Shown here: positions 11,504 through 23,790 of the stretch, piece by piece
How positions within the stretch are numbered: position 1 is the first letter of the stretch
How the letters are laid out: each line of letters starts with the position of its first letter
Origin: Pteria penguin
Lineage: Eukaryota > Mollusca > Bivalvia > Pterioida > Pteriidae
Reading direction: 5' to 3'
Length of the DNA stretch: 64,000 nt
Assembly: GCA_035048485.1 (NCBI GenBank)
Contig: CM068592.1
Location: 42,615,133-42,679,132, forward strand
The notes under the pieces: model-generated
The model's input: only the letters and a program-made list of their open reading frames with translations
What the model was told of the DNA's origin: nothing
Databases searched by the model: none
Program-made: the position numbers and the translations under genes

Positions 11504-13555
11504 ACCAAATCTGCTATTTACTAATATCATCAAAAGTTTTATGTTCTTCACCTTAGTATAAAATTCATAGGAATGGAAACTTTTCGTTAAAGAAGATGTC
11601 AATTAGCATGCACATCCAGGGCATATCATAGTGATAAATATTCATTGCAATGAAACATGGACATCTTTTCCGACATCAAAAACAACACTTCATCCAAGCT
11701 GGAAGAATATGGCAAGATTAAAAGGATAACTAGCATTCTTGTTTTCTTTGTTGTCTCGGGATTAAGTCATAAAACGACTTTATTTTTCAGTCTTTCTTTC
11801 AACTGACAAGTTATCAATTACAGCATTGTATGGATCAGGAACAAAATCCGTTATCTATAGTCTTCTATTATGGAAGTATATATACTGCATGCAAAAGGCT
11901 TTGTCATTCCATTATAAGTTTAGAACAATAGCTGTATGGTAGTTAGTTTGTATAAGATCAGGTACTTTGTTATAGCTAAACAGAAATATCACCATGTTCT
12001 TATTTTTAGTAGATAAAAAATTTCGGTTTCATGATTTTTGAACTATTTAATTGGTTTTATACATCATTTTATCATTTCATTCAAATACATGATTATTGAT
12101 ATTATAAATAACTTCATTTATTAATTGATTTATAAATCTCTTTTAGAATTAAAATTGATATTATGATAATAGCTTTCAGTACACTAGTCAAGTAACACGG
12201 TATACATTATTTAATCAAAAGTCTTAATTATTGTAAATTAATCATCAGAGTACTTGGAAATTTTCCATGTTCAGAGAAACAAGTATAAAAAATATGAATT
12301 TTATTAATAAATTTAGTCGATTTAGTCAAGCTAGTTTTATTGCTTTGAAAATCGACATGTTTGATATGCCATCCTTTGTTTTCAGCAGAGTTCATGAAAT
12401 TGTAAATGACGTCATGTGACAGTAAAGCTCACACCACTCTGCCAAATTGGCTATATCATTGTGCATATTGATCCCTGGAAGTAGAACCAGATTTCAGGGA
12501 TTAATAAGTATTATCATACAACTCCAGGAAGTGTTATAGAATTTAATCTTAACAATTTTTCGTTTTTGGTGGTAAACCCATTATGTATTTGACAAGGAAT
12601 TCTATTTGTTAAAACAGTAAAAGAACTAAGCAGCATATTTACTGTCTATGAACTTACTTCTTAAAAACATGTAAGTCTTCCCTTAAATCAGTTGTATAGA
12701 ACGCCTACACCTTCTTACAGATAGGCGATTACATCGGAAGCAGGATGTAAATGGTTTATTTCATCCTTAAAAAGAATGCTAAGTTACTCCTTAATCATTT
12801 CACATTTGTTTACAATGTCGTACTAAGATGTCATGTCTATAAATACTTTCGCCCCTTTCAATACAATCGTGTGAAAAAATCCGAAAATACAGAAAGAAAA
12901 CATTTTGAAATACAATATGTCTAATTTCCATTGGTTTGATTAAACTAAATCAAATAAACATTCACATAAATATAATTAGATATAATAAAGTGTAACAGTA
13001 GATAAAATACCACTTTTGATATTGTCACTGTTTTTGCGCTGGTAATATCATTAAATGTTTACCACAAAAAGTTGACGTTCAACGGAAAACTTAAAACCGT
13101 AAGAAAAAAAATATGTGATTTTGCTAGTAAAGTGATTATTTTGATTATTCAAATGCGAAAAATGTAGTATATTCAAATAACTAAAGGAAAATTGTTCAAT
13201 AAAGAAAGAAACAAACAAACAAAAGAAAATGAATGAGTGTAAATACGAAAAAGTACGTATAATGCGATGTACAATATTCAGAGTCCAGTTAACACTGCAA
13301 AATCGGTGATGGTTCTAGCAAGAACAATTGCGATTGCTAACTGGTAAAATAAAAGTAGATAAGATGAAATAAAATATTGAATTTCTTGTGGCTAATAAAC
13401 TCCTCTTTCGGCATGGATAAGTGTAGGACTAGCGGACGCCATATCATCTGAATATTTAGAAGAGTGTTACCCTGAAACCAACGTTATTATCAAACAAACA
13501 AAACATAAAATTAGTATCGTCATGTGATCTGCTTTTGCATAAAATTTCACAATTG
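11504..13555. other. AT-rich unassigned stretch
   Basis: About 2 kb with no open frame of note, no repeat I could place and no RNA gene. It could be intron. Confidence 0.45.
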
Positions 13556-14062
13556 TTCTCTTTTCAGAGGAGGCGAGATCCTGATCCTCGTCCCCTCTGA
13601 CTGTTAGTCGGGACTCCTATTGATCAAGAATCTCAGCTCGAACACAGACAGGCAGAGCACGTCTATTTATGTTGATGTTGCCTTATATATATATTTGATA
13701 GCAACATATTATTCTTTAAACGTTTCGTGTGTAATAAATTTTTATGACCTCTCTTCTTAAGAAACCTTATGATCCTTGTTCTCTATATGGAGGATTATTT
13801 ATAAGTTTTTAAATATGTGTCCTTTTATTTTCTGCTTTTGCGATGAGGGGGAAGGTGGGTGCCCGTAAAGCGGTTAGCCACACCAATTGAATGGTGTTTG
13901 TTACTTCATATGACCATCCTAATTCGGTATCGTAACCGCAGCACAGACGAATATTTTTGTAATGTCTTTTCTTCGTGTATATTCTAGTATTATCATGTTT
14001 TGTGCTTATGTCCTTGATGATTTGTGTCATACAGCTTTGTTAGATGTCTTCTGTTTTCTCTT
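13556..14062 (+). mobile_element. PLE-1 3' region fragment
   Basis: Begins near the end of the RT frame (ATCCTGATCCTCGTCCCC). It carries the stop-codon hairpin at 13590-13614, the GGCAGAGCACG block, the GGATTATTTATAA block, the 3' core at 13911 and the tail (TCATACAGCTTTGTTAGATG). Gene order and text match 39320-39810 and the tail at 34.1 kb. No RT coding remains. Confidence 0.85.
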
Positions 14063-14599
14063 CTAAGTCAGTTGAAGCATATGAACACATGGGTACCTAT
14101 GAGTACAGACCGTAAAATTGGTCTTCATTTAATATATATTTTTCAATATATGAAAAAAAAACCTTCGTTTATCTGCCATTAAAACATTTAATTAAAATGA
14201 CAGAGAAAAATGTACGATGACACCAATCAATAGAAGGAACGAAAACAATATATGCAAGTTATACACAATTAGTATTTCCCTCCTATTTGATACTAATGTC
14301 TGAATTATGCAAAAGCGATAGTTACATTTTTACAGAAATGCTTTATATTGTATTACATGAATATAAACATGAGATAAACTTCAAGGAAAAGGGACGAGTT
14401 CCTTGACCCATTCATTAACGTTGAGCACAAATTCAGGTTAATTTATTGTGTATTATTTATGTAAATATAAATCAGATGACTTCCTTAAATCCTCTTTCAA
14501 ATTGATAAAAGACAACTGACTTAAATGAATTACAGAGTCGCTAAGGATAATCAGAACAAACAACATTAAGCTCATAAAAGACTTCACAAAAATATTCGT
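14063..14599. other. Unassigned AT-rich stretch
   Basis: Nothing recognised. Confidence 0.4.
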
Positions 14600-15670
14600 T
14601 TGTAATACAGTTTGGGTATTGTCGTCAGTAGGTCAATTGAAGTAAAAATGTTCGTGGTTGACTGGTCTATAGACCCATCTTGCCACTTCTTACAAAAGCA
14701 GTACTCCTCACAAAAGTGCTACAATAAAAATACACATTTAAAACTACACAAATAATCTTGTAAGTAAATAATAAAAATTATAAATAATTATAAATAATCA
14801 TGTAAATAAGAAAAGAAAGAAGAATCAACAATGACCTCGAATATACTCTAATAAACACAAATAGTATTATGGGAAAGAACTTTGATAGCAAACATTTAAA
14901 GTGAAATCAGAACATAAACCAACCGTGCTTTGCCCATCTGAAAGCAATTTAAGGTCAGTTCCCGATCTGTAGGTGTCCAGACTAACAGCCAAAAAAAAAA
15001 AAGGATGTTGTTTAGGGTTTTACCTCCTATGAACAAGTTTAGAATACCTGTCACCCTGTTCGTGAAAGTGCAATGCTAGATTGAAAGTCTGCATAAGAGT
15101 GTTAAAAGCTCTAATACAAGATTTGTGGTCTTTGTTTTGATCTCGGGTCATACTGTCGATGTCGAAGGACTGTAACTTCACGCATTGTTTTAAGCTAATG
15201 AGATGAAATTATCGGAACATTTAACCCTTTTTAGGTTGTATACTAGATCATTGTAGAGTTTAAATGAGAATCTTTTCTGAATTAAGAAAAAATCGAAATA
15301 AGATCTACACAATTTTCTAAAAGTTTATGGTGTTAGTAACCCTGGATCAAAAGTATGAAAGTACTTATATATTTTGGTATGGAAATCCAAAACGCTATGC
15401 AGAATCCGCACAAGATCTCTTTATAGCACATGACGGGAGTGTAAAGATATCGCCATCTAACTAAGGGAAATTTATAATAGGATATACAAACTCAACATCT
15501 TTAGCATATATGCTAATATGAATATTGAAGTCAATAATTTCAATGCGTATGTCAGAAAAAGCTTTTCCTTTACCAGATATTTTGGCTTTCTTTAATTGAA
15601 TTTCAGTGGATGAATGTTTTTTTAATTTAGGGTTATCAAATGTTAAAATATCTAGATATAAAGCCACTGA
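14600..15670 (-). mobile_element. PLE-1 fragment (late RT and 3' region), decayed
   Basis: On the minus strand, late RT text (ISIYAKDVEFVYPIINFP, then a stop and LDGDI) is followed by the long post-RT region, with complements of GTCTGCATAA and AAGGGAAATTTA..AATAGG as in 35.9-36.4 kb. Then come the CTAACAG hairpin remnant near 14982 and the 3' UTR block with CCGTGCTTTGCCCATCTGAA. Stops and indels throughout; not functional. Confidence 0.7.
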
Positions 15671-15744
15671 GGAAGGAAGTAGGAACGTTTAGATTTTGAA
15701 ATTTCTTTCATTACAATAAAACCTCAACAAGAATTGTCATTAGA

Positions 15745-15811
15745 AAATTTTTCAAGCCATTTGTTACTTCTGCCACATAACTGAGCTAGTAACTCCTCTT
15801 TTTTCTTTTAA
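15745..15811 (+). mobile_element. PLE-1 3' terminus, isolated
   Basis: ACTTCTGCCACATAACTGAG..AGTAACTCCTCTTTTTT is the exact end signature of PLE-1 (compare 39769-39810), here in plus orientation next to a minus-strand copy. Confidence 0.8.
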
Positions 15812-15879
15812 AACCTGACCAAATAAAGCTGTGGTCTCAATGAATCAACATATGAAATGAATATCTCTAATTTTCAAAA

Positions 15880-16080
15880 GAAAAGGCCCGGATAAAAGAT
15901 TTAATATATTAGGTCCAAATTCAAGGTCAATGTCACACGGCAATACTCATGGTATCAAAAGCTCTTGTTTTGAGGAATCTTTATTTGAAATAGTAAAGCT
16001 CTATCACTTACGGTTCAAAAGATATAGACCTGGTAAGAGTTTTGAAGAGAAGGTCAAAGTCTAAGGTCAAGGTCATTAGA
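15880..16080 (-). repeat. Dispersed AAGGTCAAGGTCA-type repeat
   Basis: GGTCCAAATTCAAGGTCAATG and AAGTCTAAGGTCAAGGTCATT resemble the complement of the GACCTTGACCTT repeats at 44.7-45.6 kb. It interrupts the PLE-2 fragment directly after its YIDD-region text. Confidence 0.5.
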
Positions 16081-16560
16081 TCAAAAGTCATGTTTTTATC
16101 GTCCATAGACAATTCATCATCTATATATCTGAATGTTAAATCAAAGGTTTTTCCCAGTTGATTTTTAAAATGACACAAAAGATTTTGTTTAAATGGAGCA
16201 TCGTACGAATAAAGGAATAAATCGACCAGTAAAGATGCCAAATGAATGCCTAAGGGAAAACCAATGGTCGTTTGGAATATTTGATCAACTTACACCACAT
16301 ATGTATAGTCAATAGAAATTCAGCATGTTTTTATATCATCTTCAGAGCACTTCTACTTCAAATTATTCTCATTTGTAACAAAATATGTGTCTGGAGAGCC
16401 CAACACAATATATACACATAAGAACCTTAGTTAGTAAGAAAAAGGTTATCAATGATGATAAAAAGTTATTGATAAAAAATCTGTCCTTTCGGTCATCATA
16501 AAAACAATTGTGTAAAGAGCAGAAAAGGAAGAAAGAAAAGTCGTAAGACACGTATGTAAT
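16081..16560 (-). pseudogene. PLE-2 reverse transcriptase fragment
   Basis: The minus strand encodes GFPLGIHLASLLVDLFLYSY, the PLE version of the RT grip motif (usual form GIPMGTNCAPLLADLFLYSY). About 30 residues later comes TFRYIDDELSMDD, containing the catalytic YxDD. The upstream part (16369-16551) shares text with the 28.2-kb PLE-2 copy (complement of AACAAAATATG..CCAACACAATATA). Key changes such as MGTNC to LGIHL and truncation at both ends show it is dead. The text differs from PLE-1, so it is a second family. Confidence 0.75.
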
Positions 16561-16917
16561 ACAGGCACAGGTAATATATCTACAGCGAATACCACTCCTT
16601 TACTTTGGAGGTGTATTCTTCATGCTAAATTATCGAATAGATTATGAAATGATAAGTTAGGATTAGTTGCATGATTTCCCGAGGTAATGATTTTATTGTC
16701 ACCAATGTCACAGTATTTTACCAGCCAATGACATTTCACAGACTTACGCCAAGGAATGAATTAGTATTTATGACGTTTACTGCATCAACTGGTCATCAAA
16801 TGAGCAGTGTTGCAAGTATTGTTAATAATACATTACAGTTACTATTTCGGTCCTTTATATCCATTACGGTTATTGTTATATTTTATGAGAGTTCATGAAC
16901 ACAATAAATGACATTTA
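16561..16917. other. Unassigned stretch
   Basis: A 75-codon open frame at 16671-16898 (+) is not recognised and lacks supporting signals. Confidence 0.4.
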
Positions 16918-17145
16918 CTGGACAATGTAAAGATGATGGATAAATCCAAACCATTAGTCCGAAAATCATGAAACCAGAGAACATACAAAATCAGTGAAAA
17001 TGAAAACCAAGTAGAAAATAACGAAAAATTTCTACTTGAAGAGCATATGTGAACCCCTATGATGGAGCGAGATCAGTGCCCGGAGTGAGTGAACATCTCC
17101 TGCTTGTTAGCAACATCCGTCACATATACGCAGTAGAACGAGTCA
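16918..17145 (+). repeat. Dispersed module with 5' extension
   Basis: Homologous over about 200 bp to the complement of 33712-33920: GATGATGGATAAATCCAAACC, CATGAAACCAGAG.ACATAC, GAACCCCT, GATCAG.GCCCGG, GAGTGAG, GTTAGCAAC, CGTCACATATAC. Confidence 0.75.
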
Positions 17146-17439
17146 AATCGTGTAAATACTGAACTACACGTAACTAATTCTATAATTATAATAAAACCCT
17201 GAAATTCTATACTATTAACTGTCATAATATGATGTTTATTCAAATTAATCTTTTTAGAACACCTTCGTTTTATCTCAGTCTACTTAATACCTCGAATAAA
17301 GTGAGTTTTATGAGAGTTTAAAAACTTTACTTCAGATACTTCTGCGAAATCCGGAGTTATGTCGTATAAGATAGATAAATACAAAAGACATACCAATTGA
17401 CCTTACACAACACACTATTTGTTTTTTCTCTTTTTTCTT
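17146..17439. other. Unassigned AT-rich stretch
   Basis: Nothing recognised. Confidence 0.4.
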
Positions 17440-17960
17440 TCTTCGTAATAAAAGGGGAACCATGACCAGCGAGCATTATCGAAAGTATCATCAAGTAAAA
17501 CATAACGAACCAGCCTCCATTTATGTCCTGCCGTGCAATACATCATCAAAATTCGTGGTGGCACGGATTTTCATATGCAACGAAATTTCAAAGGCATTAC
17601 GAGAGAGTGATCATTCTGTACAATGATCAGATAATATATCTTGGACATTAACAAACTAATCCTGCGGCGGTAATACGTTGCAATCGCGTGGTGACTAAAT
17701 TAAATTGATTAACACAGTCGGAGACGGTCTCAACAATGGCATAAGTGGCCTTGCAGTGTCATTGGCTCGTCAGATATTAAGCATTATTTCATCATTAACG
17801 GCACTTCAACGTTTACGAGAATGGCGAGTCACCGTGCAGCATCAATAGGGCGCTTTATTGAATAGCTATGTGATATGTTATGAGTAAATTAATAGGCTGC
17901 ATGACGAGTCAGATGAGGAACATTATATGATCACCTTCATTCGTATTGTCCCATCCCTCT
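17440..17960. other. Unique, compositionally balanced island
   Basis: This stretch is less AT-rich than its surroundings, free of visible repeats, lacks a sustained open frame, and has several ATTA/TAAT-containing clusters (for example CATTATTTCATCATTAACGG). It looks like a candidate regulatory or conserved non-coding element, but that is only an impression from composition. Confidence 0.25.
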
Positions 17961-18127
17961 CTCCTATTATTTGCTTAAACCAACATTTAAATTATGTACA
18001 AGAAATTGAATACCTTCGCATAGAACATTGCGAAACTGTAAATTATGGGAATGGAGAATATATGGAGTTTTTATTTTTGTTAGCAATCACATAACTCCCG
18101 AAAATTAGGGATGTTCTGAGGTAGATG

Positions 18128-18470
18128 TGAGGAATAAGCTTTTATCACAGCTGTGATCAGGTGGCCGAGAAGAGTAAGCCTTAATCAGGGCTGTAATCAG
18201 GTGGCCGTGACGAGTAAGCGTTTATCAGGGCTGTAATCAGTTGACCGTGAAGAGTAAGCTTTTATCACGGCTGTAATCAGTTGACCGTGAAGAGTAAGCT
18301 TTTATCACGGCTGTAATCAGTTGACCGTGAAGAGTCGAGTAAGCTTTTATAAGGGCTGTAATCAGGTGTCTGTGAAGAGTAAGCCTTTATGAGGGCTGTA
18401 ACTAGGTGACCGTGAGGAGTAAGTCTTTATCTGGGCTTTAATCAGGTGGCCGTGAGTAGTTAGCTCTTTC
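18128..18470. repeat. 40-bp tandem repeat, about 8 copies
   Basis: The unit contains GTAAGCTTTTATCACGGCTG and TAATCAGTTGACCGTGAAGA. Older units read ATCAGGTGGCCGTGAGGAGT, close to the ATCAGGTGCCCGGGAGGAGT of the dispersed module, so the array probably arose from it. Confidence 0.9.
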
Positions 18471-18554
18471 AATTTGGCGAATAAAGAAATAAAAATAAAA
18501 AAATTATAATAATATATAATTACACTTAAGTCGACTCTTGACTCACCTGACAGG

Positions 18555-18800
18555 AAAATACACAGTATTTTGCAGTGCATTTTAACATTTAATGGTGCAT
18601 TCCTTCATTTATTCTATACAGTAGTAACGGCACTTTGTGTATAACCAGGAAAAGTACACGGTGTTTTGCAGTGCATTTTTACATTTTATTGGGTTTCTTT
18701 GTGCACAGAAGTAATGGTACTTTGCATGTAACCAAAAAAAAAAAAAAAAGTACACGGTATATTACAGTACAGTAGTACATTCATTGGTTCATATTCATTC
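18555..18800. repeat. About 96-bp tandem repeat, 2.5 copies
   Basis: CACAGTATTTTGCAGTGCAT at 18561 recurs as CACGGTGTTTTGCAGTGCAT at 18657 and CACGGTATATTACAGTAC at 18753. A poly-A run interrupts the last copy. Confidence 0.8.
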
Positions 18801-19984
18801 ATTCATTCTTCCTTGAGTTCGTATTTTTTTTTCCCGATTATTTGTTTCATAGTTCTGTCGGTAATGCTTTCGAATAAAAATCTGAATTTGTACATATTAT
18901 TTCATTTGCTTTTTAGCTAAAGGAAAATTACAGTGACATGGGTATGGTGTATGAAAATATAAGCATCATAATTAACAACTTATATCAATTGATACAGATA
19001 ATGAAATACCATGTTACAAATCCTGGAGCAGGTCAGTGTTTATGCAGATGATACTTACAGCACGATGGTAGTTTTCAGTTTTATGTTTTAGGCTTTGACT
19101 ATACACATGTATATTGACGTAAATGTGTTTTGTCTACTGCATGAGCGCATGTTTTACATTTTGATAATATCAGCATAAAAGTAGATAAGATATCTTCTGT
19201 CCTTTCTTTTATACGTATAGCTCTGTGCTCAGAACCAAACATAAAGAAATTAGCTTCGCCGTCCGTTAAGCGGCGCTTGTGTACAATAATTTAGAGACGA
19301 CGTTGAACGTTAGCAACCTTATGCCGTCATAACAACGTTTCATTGTTCTTTACGTCATTTTTGTGGGAATACGTTTTATTTCCTCCCTTAACATTAGGAC
19401 CGCAGTCAATGGCTGTGAAGTCCATTGAAGAGATAACAAATAGTTTCCTCATCTTACAGGTATCGGTATGGGTCTCATACAAAATGCATGACTAATCAGT
19501 CTTCTGTGTCGGGAGACCACCTTGGTAATAAACTATGCCAGCTAGACAACTGCCATTGTATTATCACTGCGTGAAAAATTCACAGTTAAACACATGTTTT
19601 CGCAGTGAATACATTAATACTGGAAATGGCAAATATTGCCTCATGGAGTAATAATAATTCTGCACTTCACGGAAAAAGAGTTATATTCATTTAACAGACC
19701 GATGCTTTTGGAAATTTAATCAACTTCATGCTGGAAATCAATTAAAATAATGTTTTTAACTAATGAAATTCTTGTCCATTTTTGGAACATTATATCGACA
19801 TGTAAACGGTATTATCAATGCAGACTAATCATTCCATGTCGACTGGCTGTAATACCTTTGTCAGCTTTTACCAAAAAGGAGCGAAAACTAGTGATGATGA
19901 ATAGTAATGAAGTAATAACCAAAACTTGGTCAAGATACATGTAATTATGTATAGTATCAACTACGACATATCTCACTTATATTC
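18801..19984. other. Unassigned stretch, partly unique-looking
   Basis: No gene recognised. The part at 19310-19745 is repeat-free and has several ATTA-rich clusters. A 64-codon open frame at 19750-19944 (+) has no recognisable domain. Confidence 0.35.
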
Positions 19985-20080
19985 GTTCCCCGACGGGACT
20001 CGAACCCACGACCTATGGTAGCGAATCACCTAGCTGTCATGCATCCGACCGTCTCATCTACTGAGCTACCCGAGCTCCAC
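19985..20080 (-). repeat. tRNA-like sequence (SINE head or tRNA pseudogene)
   Basis: On the minus strand an A-box-like TAGCTCAGTAGATGAGAC and a B-box GGTTCGAGTCC sit about 50 bases apart. The T-arm can pair, but the acceptor ends (GAGCTCG and GGGGAAC) do not, and the spacing is too long for a normal tRNA. It is therefore a tRNA-derived repeat and not a functional tRNA. It is unlike the other SINEs in the window. Confidence 0.6.
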
Positions 20081-21158
20081 TTTTTAAATTGGATTACTAA
20101 TTACTTTTTTTTCATATGTACGTTAAGATACTCCCTTTGAATATGTAAAAGTTTCCATAAAAGAATTGACTTTGGCTTCAAAACCCCGTGTTGTATGTTG
20201 ACTATTAATCACTGTTAAATTCGACATTTTTCATCTTCCACTTATCATGAGATTCAATTTTTATAAACTTCCATGATGTCTTGTAACCTTGTACATATAC
20301 AAAACTTGCATACCAGTTTTCAGTGCGTCTGTCCCGACAAGAAATAGGTACGTCAAAATTATTGTGAAAAATATTTATAAACTGCACCTATTGCGTAACA
20401 AATTTGACTTGATTAACAGTTTTAAGTCGGTACTGATAGTATATAACAATCGAATATTTTTCCGTTTTCATGTGTTGAATCGTAAGTGCTTCGCAGGTAT
20501 GTGGCGAGTTAATCATACAAGTAAGTCAAATACCTTTTCTCTTTGCTTACCTTTTATTACACTAATGAATATCATCCTTATGCATGGCTTTGTCCCGCGG
20601 TGAATTCTATCCCTTCCCATTAGATACATTTAGTAATTACCTTAAACTACAAATATTTTGTACTTTCTACATTTGGTACTGAGCATCAATGAGGAATATG
20701 ATTTATACAAGTGCTCGTATTATGCAATAACTTATTACTAGTACATGTATAATTATCAATCCGATGTAGTCAAAACGTTTACAAAGCTACACTGAAATTC
20801 ATAACGTAATATGTAGGAAAAGAATCTTTGTGGAGTTGGAGTTCTGTGTGATATATATTAGGAAAATATAAGAGGTAAGGGATATTTTTATTCATATGCC
20901 ATTTTTAAGGAATCTGCCAATGTATGGCATTAGATCTAAATTATTATTAAATTTAATGTAAAGACTATTGACATAATGATATTCCCGGCAATGAAACCCT
21001 TAACATTAGGAATCGACGGTGGAATTAATAAGAATATATGAAAACAAGCTTCAGTGCTAAATCATCAAGATATTGTGAGATAGTTCTTATGTGTATACTG
21101 TAGGTAAAAATTTGAGATACCGATCCCGATTACACAACCAAAAGTCCAAACTACATAG
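20081..21158. other. Unassigned stretch
   Basis: A 104-codon open frame at 20289-20603 (+) is not recognised and its codon use looks random. Nothing else seen. Confidence 0.4.
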
Positions 21159-21398
<240 letters not shown>

Positions 21399-21448
21399 CT
21401 CAATGAAGGTTAATGCAAGTCGCTCGAGAAAAAGGGGTCAATATAAAA

Positions 21449-21527
21449 GCACAGGTAAGCGATAACGATACTAAAACAATTAAAAATTTGTTTTATTTGA
21501 TTTAGTATCGTTATCGCTTACCTGTGC
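21449..21527. repeat. Perfect 27-bp inverted repeat (hairpin/cruciform)
   Basis: The left arm at 21449-21475 (starts GCACAGGTAAGCGATAACGA) is the exact reverse complement of the right arm at 21501-21527, with a 25-nt AT-rich spacer. It sits between the two duplicated (AT)n blocks. Confidence 0.95.
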
Positions 21528-21531
21528 TTAT

Positions 21532-21640
<109 letters not shown>

Positions 21641-21689
21641 GAAATTGTAACAACATTCTCTATACATAAGTATCGGATATATATATATA

Positions 21690-21785
21690 TATAGTATAAG
21701 CAATCAGGGACCCCTGTTGATACAGAAGTGGGATCAAGTGCCATGGAGGAGTATGCATCCCCTACCGACCGGTCACACCCGTCGT
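21690..21785 (+). repeat. Dispersed module copy
   Basis: Carries CAGGGACCCCTGTTGATACA, GTGGGATCAAGTGCC, GAGGAGTATGCATCCCCTAC and CGACCGGTCACACCCGTCGT. It is one of the clearest copies and abuts a SINE tail. Confidence 0.8.
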
Positions 21786-22083
21786 GATTGATTGATTGAT
21801 TTATTCATTGATTGATTGATTATTGTTTTACGTCACTCCATGATTATTTCACGTATATGGTGTCGACATCTGCCTGACGCAGTGCATACACATTTAGATC
21901 TTTGCAACAGACCCACCCGAAGCAGTGAGGGATCTTTTACGTGCCACGCCAACCATGACACGGGACCTCGGTTTTTACTGTCTCATCCGAAAGAGAGAAC
22001 ACCGGTGCGCCCAGAGCGGGAATCGAACCTGGGACCTCTTGATCACGAACCGAGCACCTTATTCACTTGGCCAGACCGGCTTC
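21786..22083 (-). mobile_element. tRNA-derived SINE, copy 3
   Basis: On the minus strand: GCCGGTCTGGCCAAGTGAAT head, B-box-like CAGGTTCGATTC, the body with ACCGAGGTCCCGTGTCATGG, the 3' part with GTCAGGCAGATGTCGACACC, and a long (AATC)n tail starting at 21786. Nearly full length. Confidence 0.88.
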
Positions 22084-22089
22084 ACTCGT

Positions 22090-22329
22090 CGTGATGCCAT
22101 AGGTATATACGAATTAGTATTTTTTGCAGTCGCAGAAGTAAGAAACAGCACAATCGTAGTCACAACCAATATAAGTCATGATCAGTACAAATAATACAGT
22201 ATTGATAATCCAGACGGTCTAACTGCTCTGAAATAAGAAAGTTAATATGCCATTCGACCGTCTATCATATGAGCAAATCAGGATTTTAAATCGATCGTAA
22301 AATTTGCAGATTGTTGAGTTTAGGCGTGA
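22090..22329. other. Unassigned stretch with old element text
   Basis: Shares scattered text (CCGTAGTCACAA-like, GTTTAGGCGTGATAT) with 27630-27850, so it is probably an eroded continuation of the PLE-2-associated repeat. Confidence 0.35.
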
Positions 22330-22490
22330 TATCTCATATCCTTGTGATTGTAACTTTATTCCAGTAGTTTGCTTCGATAAATAAAGGAACGATACCCAAA
22401 AGAAGTTCGAGCATATCGGATCATCTGAGACACACTAACACCATACACAGGTGATAAAGTAATGGTACTATTGTATATGGAAAGTTTAAA
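22330..22490 (-). pseudogene. PLE-2 late RT fragment
   Basis: Minus-strand translation gives SPVYGVSVSQMIRYARTSF, matching the canonical PLE block PAYGVYISQLIRYARACF. A decayed RSFIYRSKLL follows, where a D-F-x2-R-x2-L-L pattern is usual. The nucleotide text matches the 27.9-28.0 kb copy (complement of GAGCATATCGGAT). Only this block survives. Confidence 0.75.
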
Positions 22491-22814
22491 ATGGATAAAG
22501 ACAAATATGAAGGAAGTGACTCAGCTAACAACACCTGCCATGACAAACAGGAAGACACAGATAATATAGAAAATAATTATAATGAATTTAAAATCAAAAT
22601 TTATTCTTTGCTCTGTCGCATAAGAGTTTTATCTTTATGAAATCATCATGTAAACAAATGTCAGATTTTCTGGAATTGTAATAGTGTCTTGGAGATTTTA
22701 CTAGTAAATTAAATCATCAGCGTCAGTATCGCTAGTCAACGATGAAATCTTAATTATTGATTTCTAAAGATATTAATGTTATTTCCTTTTTCTACCTGAA
22801 TGCAATGAACCGAC

Positions 22815-22818
<4 letters not shown>
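22491..22818. other. Unassigned stretch
   Basis: Nothing recognised. Confidence 0.4.

Positions 22819-22876
<58 letters not shown>
22819..22876. repeat. (AG)n microsatellite
   Basis: About 29 AG dinucleotides. Confidence 0.97.
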
Positions 22877-22878
<2 letters not shown>

Positions 22879-22974
22879 ATGAAAAGGTAATAGAAAATAC
22901 GAAAATACACTTTCATTTCTTGATCCTGATATTGTAAAAATACTATTTCGTAAAAAAATTCCACATTTAAGAAG

Positions 22975-23045
22975 AGAGAGTGAGAGGTGGAATGGATGGA
23001 TGGATGCACGGACGGACGGACGGACGGACGGGCTGACAGACAGAC

Positions 23046-23119
<74 letters not shown>

Positions 23120-23120
23120 G
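22975..23120. repeat. Compound tetranucleotide array
   Basis: GAGAGAG..., then (GGAT)n, (GGAC)n, (AGAC)n and about 20 copies of GATA. The same order of tetranucleotides recurs in the 47.8-kb array. Confidence 0.95.
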
Positions 23121-23240
23121 TAACACGAAAGTAACTCGTGTCAAATGACTATGGCATTATCTACAATGTACCACAGCGAAATTCGCAGACCCTAAAATTC
23201 TGAGGTAAGACCAGGTGCCCGAGAGAAGTAAGTATAATTT
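23121..23240 (+). repeat. Dispersed module copy
   Basis: GTGTCAAATGACTATGGCAT, CAATGTACCACAG and GACCAGGTGCCCGAGAG match copies at 25105 and 28865. Confidence 0.75.
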
Positions 23241-23790
23241 CAAGTGGATTTGCCATAGATATTTTATCAACAATGATTTTCGCAATATAGGAGTTGATAA
23301 AGCGTCTAGACACCATGTTTGCTATATTTCAACGATGAATTAAAAGAAAAACAGAATCTTCTTTCTTACATATCACTATAACTCACCTAGGTTCCATAAC
23401 TTATCGTTAAAAAACGCAAACATTAAATGCATCGCTACATTTGATTATATATATTAAAAGTATTTAATGATATTTATCATCAAGAATAACGAAAAAAGTC
23501 CTTCTTCCTATATAAATTAACTCTCTATTTTGAATAAAATGGTTTCATTAATAATTTGGGGGGGGGGGGGGGGTTGTTATTACATGATACGTGTTTTACA
23601 TCAAATTTATAAATGTTAGTCTGAATATTTAATATCTATATCATTCACTAAAAATTTAATTCTCATACGTCGTATGACATAAAAAGATAATACTACTTCA
23701 TTAATATAATACCATAATATTTAAACCATCTTAAATAAAATGCTGGAAAACTTTATTAGATATTTCCGTAATTAAACAAATAAAACTTAC
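23241..23790. other. AT-rich unassigned stretch
   Basis: A poly-G run lies at about 23558-23573. Otherwise nothing; it could be intron downstream of the candidate exon on the minus strand. Confidence 0.4.

Noticed and set aside
13590..13614. Hammerhead ribozyme at the PLE stop-codon hairpin
   Set aside because: PLEs are known to carry hammerheads, but neither CTGATGA nor the GAAA partner is present at this hairpin on either strand.
19985..20080. Functional tRNA gene
   Set aside because: A- and B-box-like text is present, but the acceptor ends do not pair and the length does not fit a tRNA.
20289..20603. 104-codon gene
   Set aside because: No recognisable domain or signal peptide and no splice or polyadenylation context.
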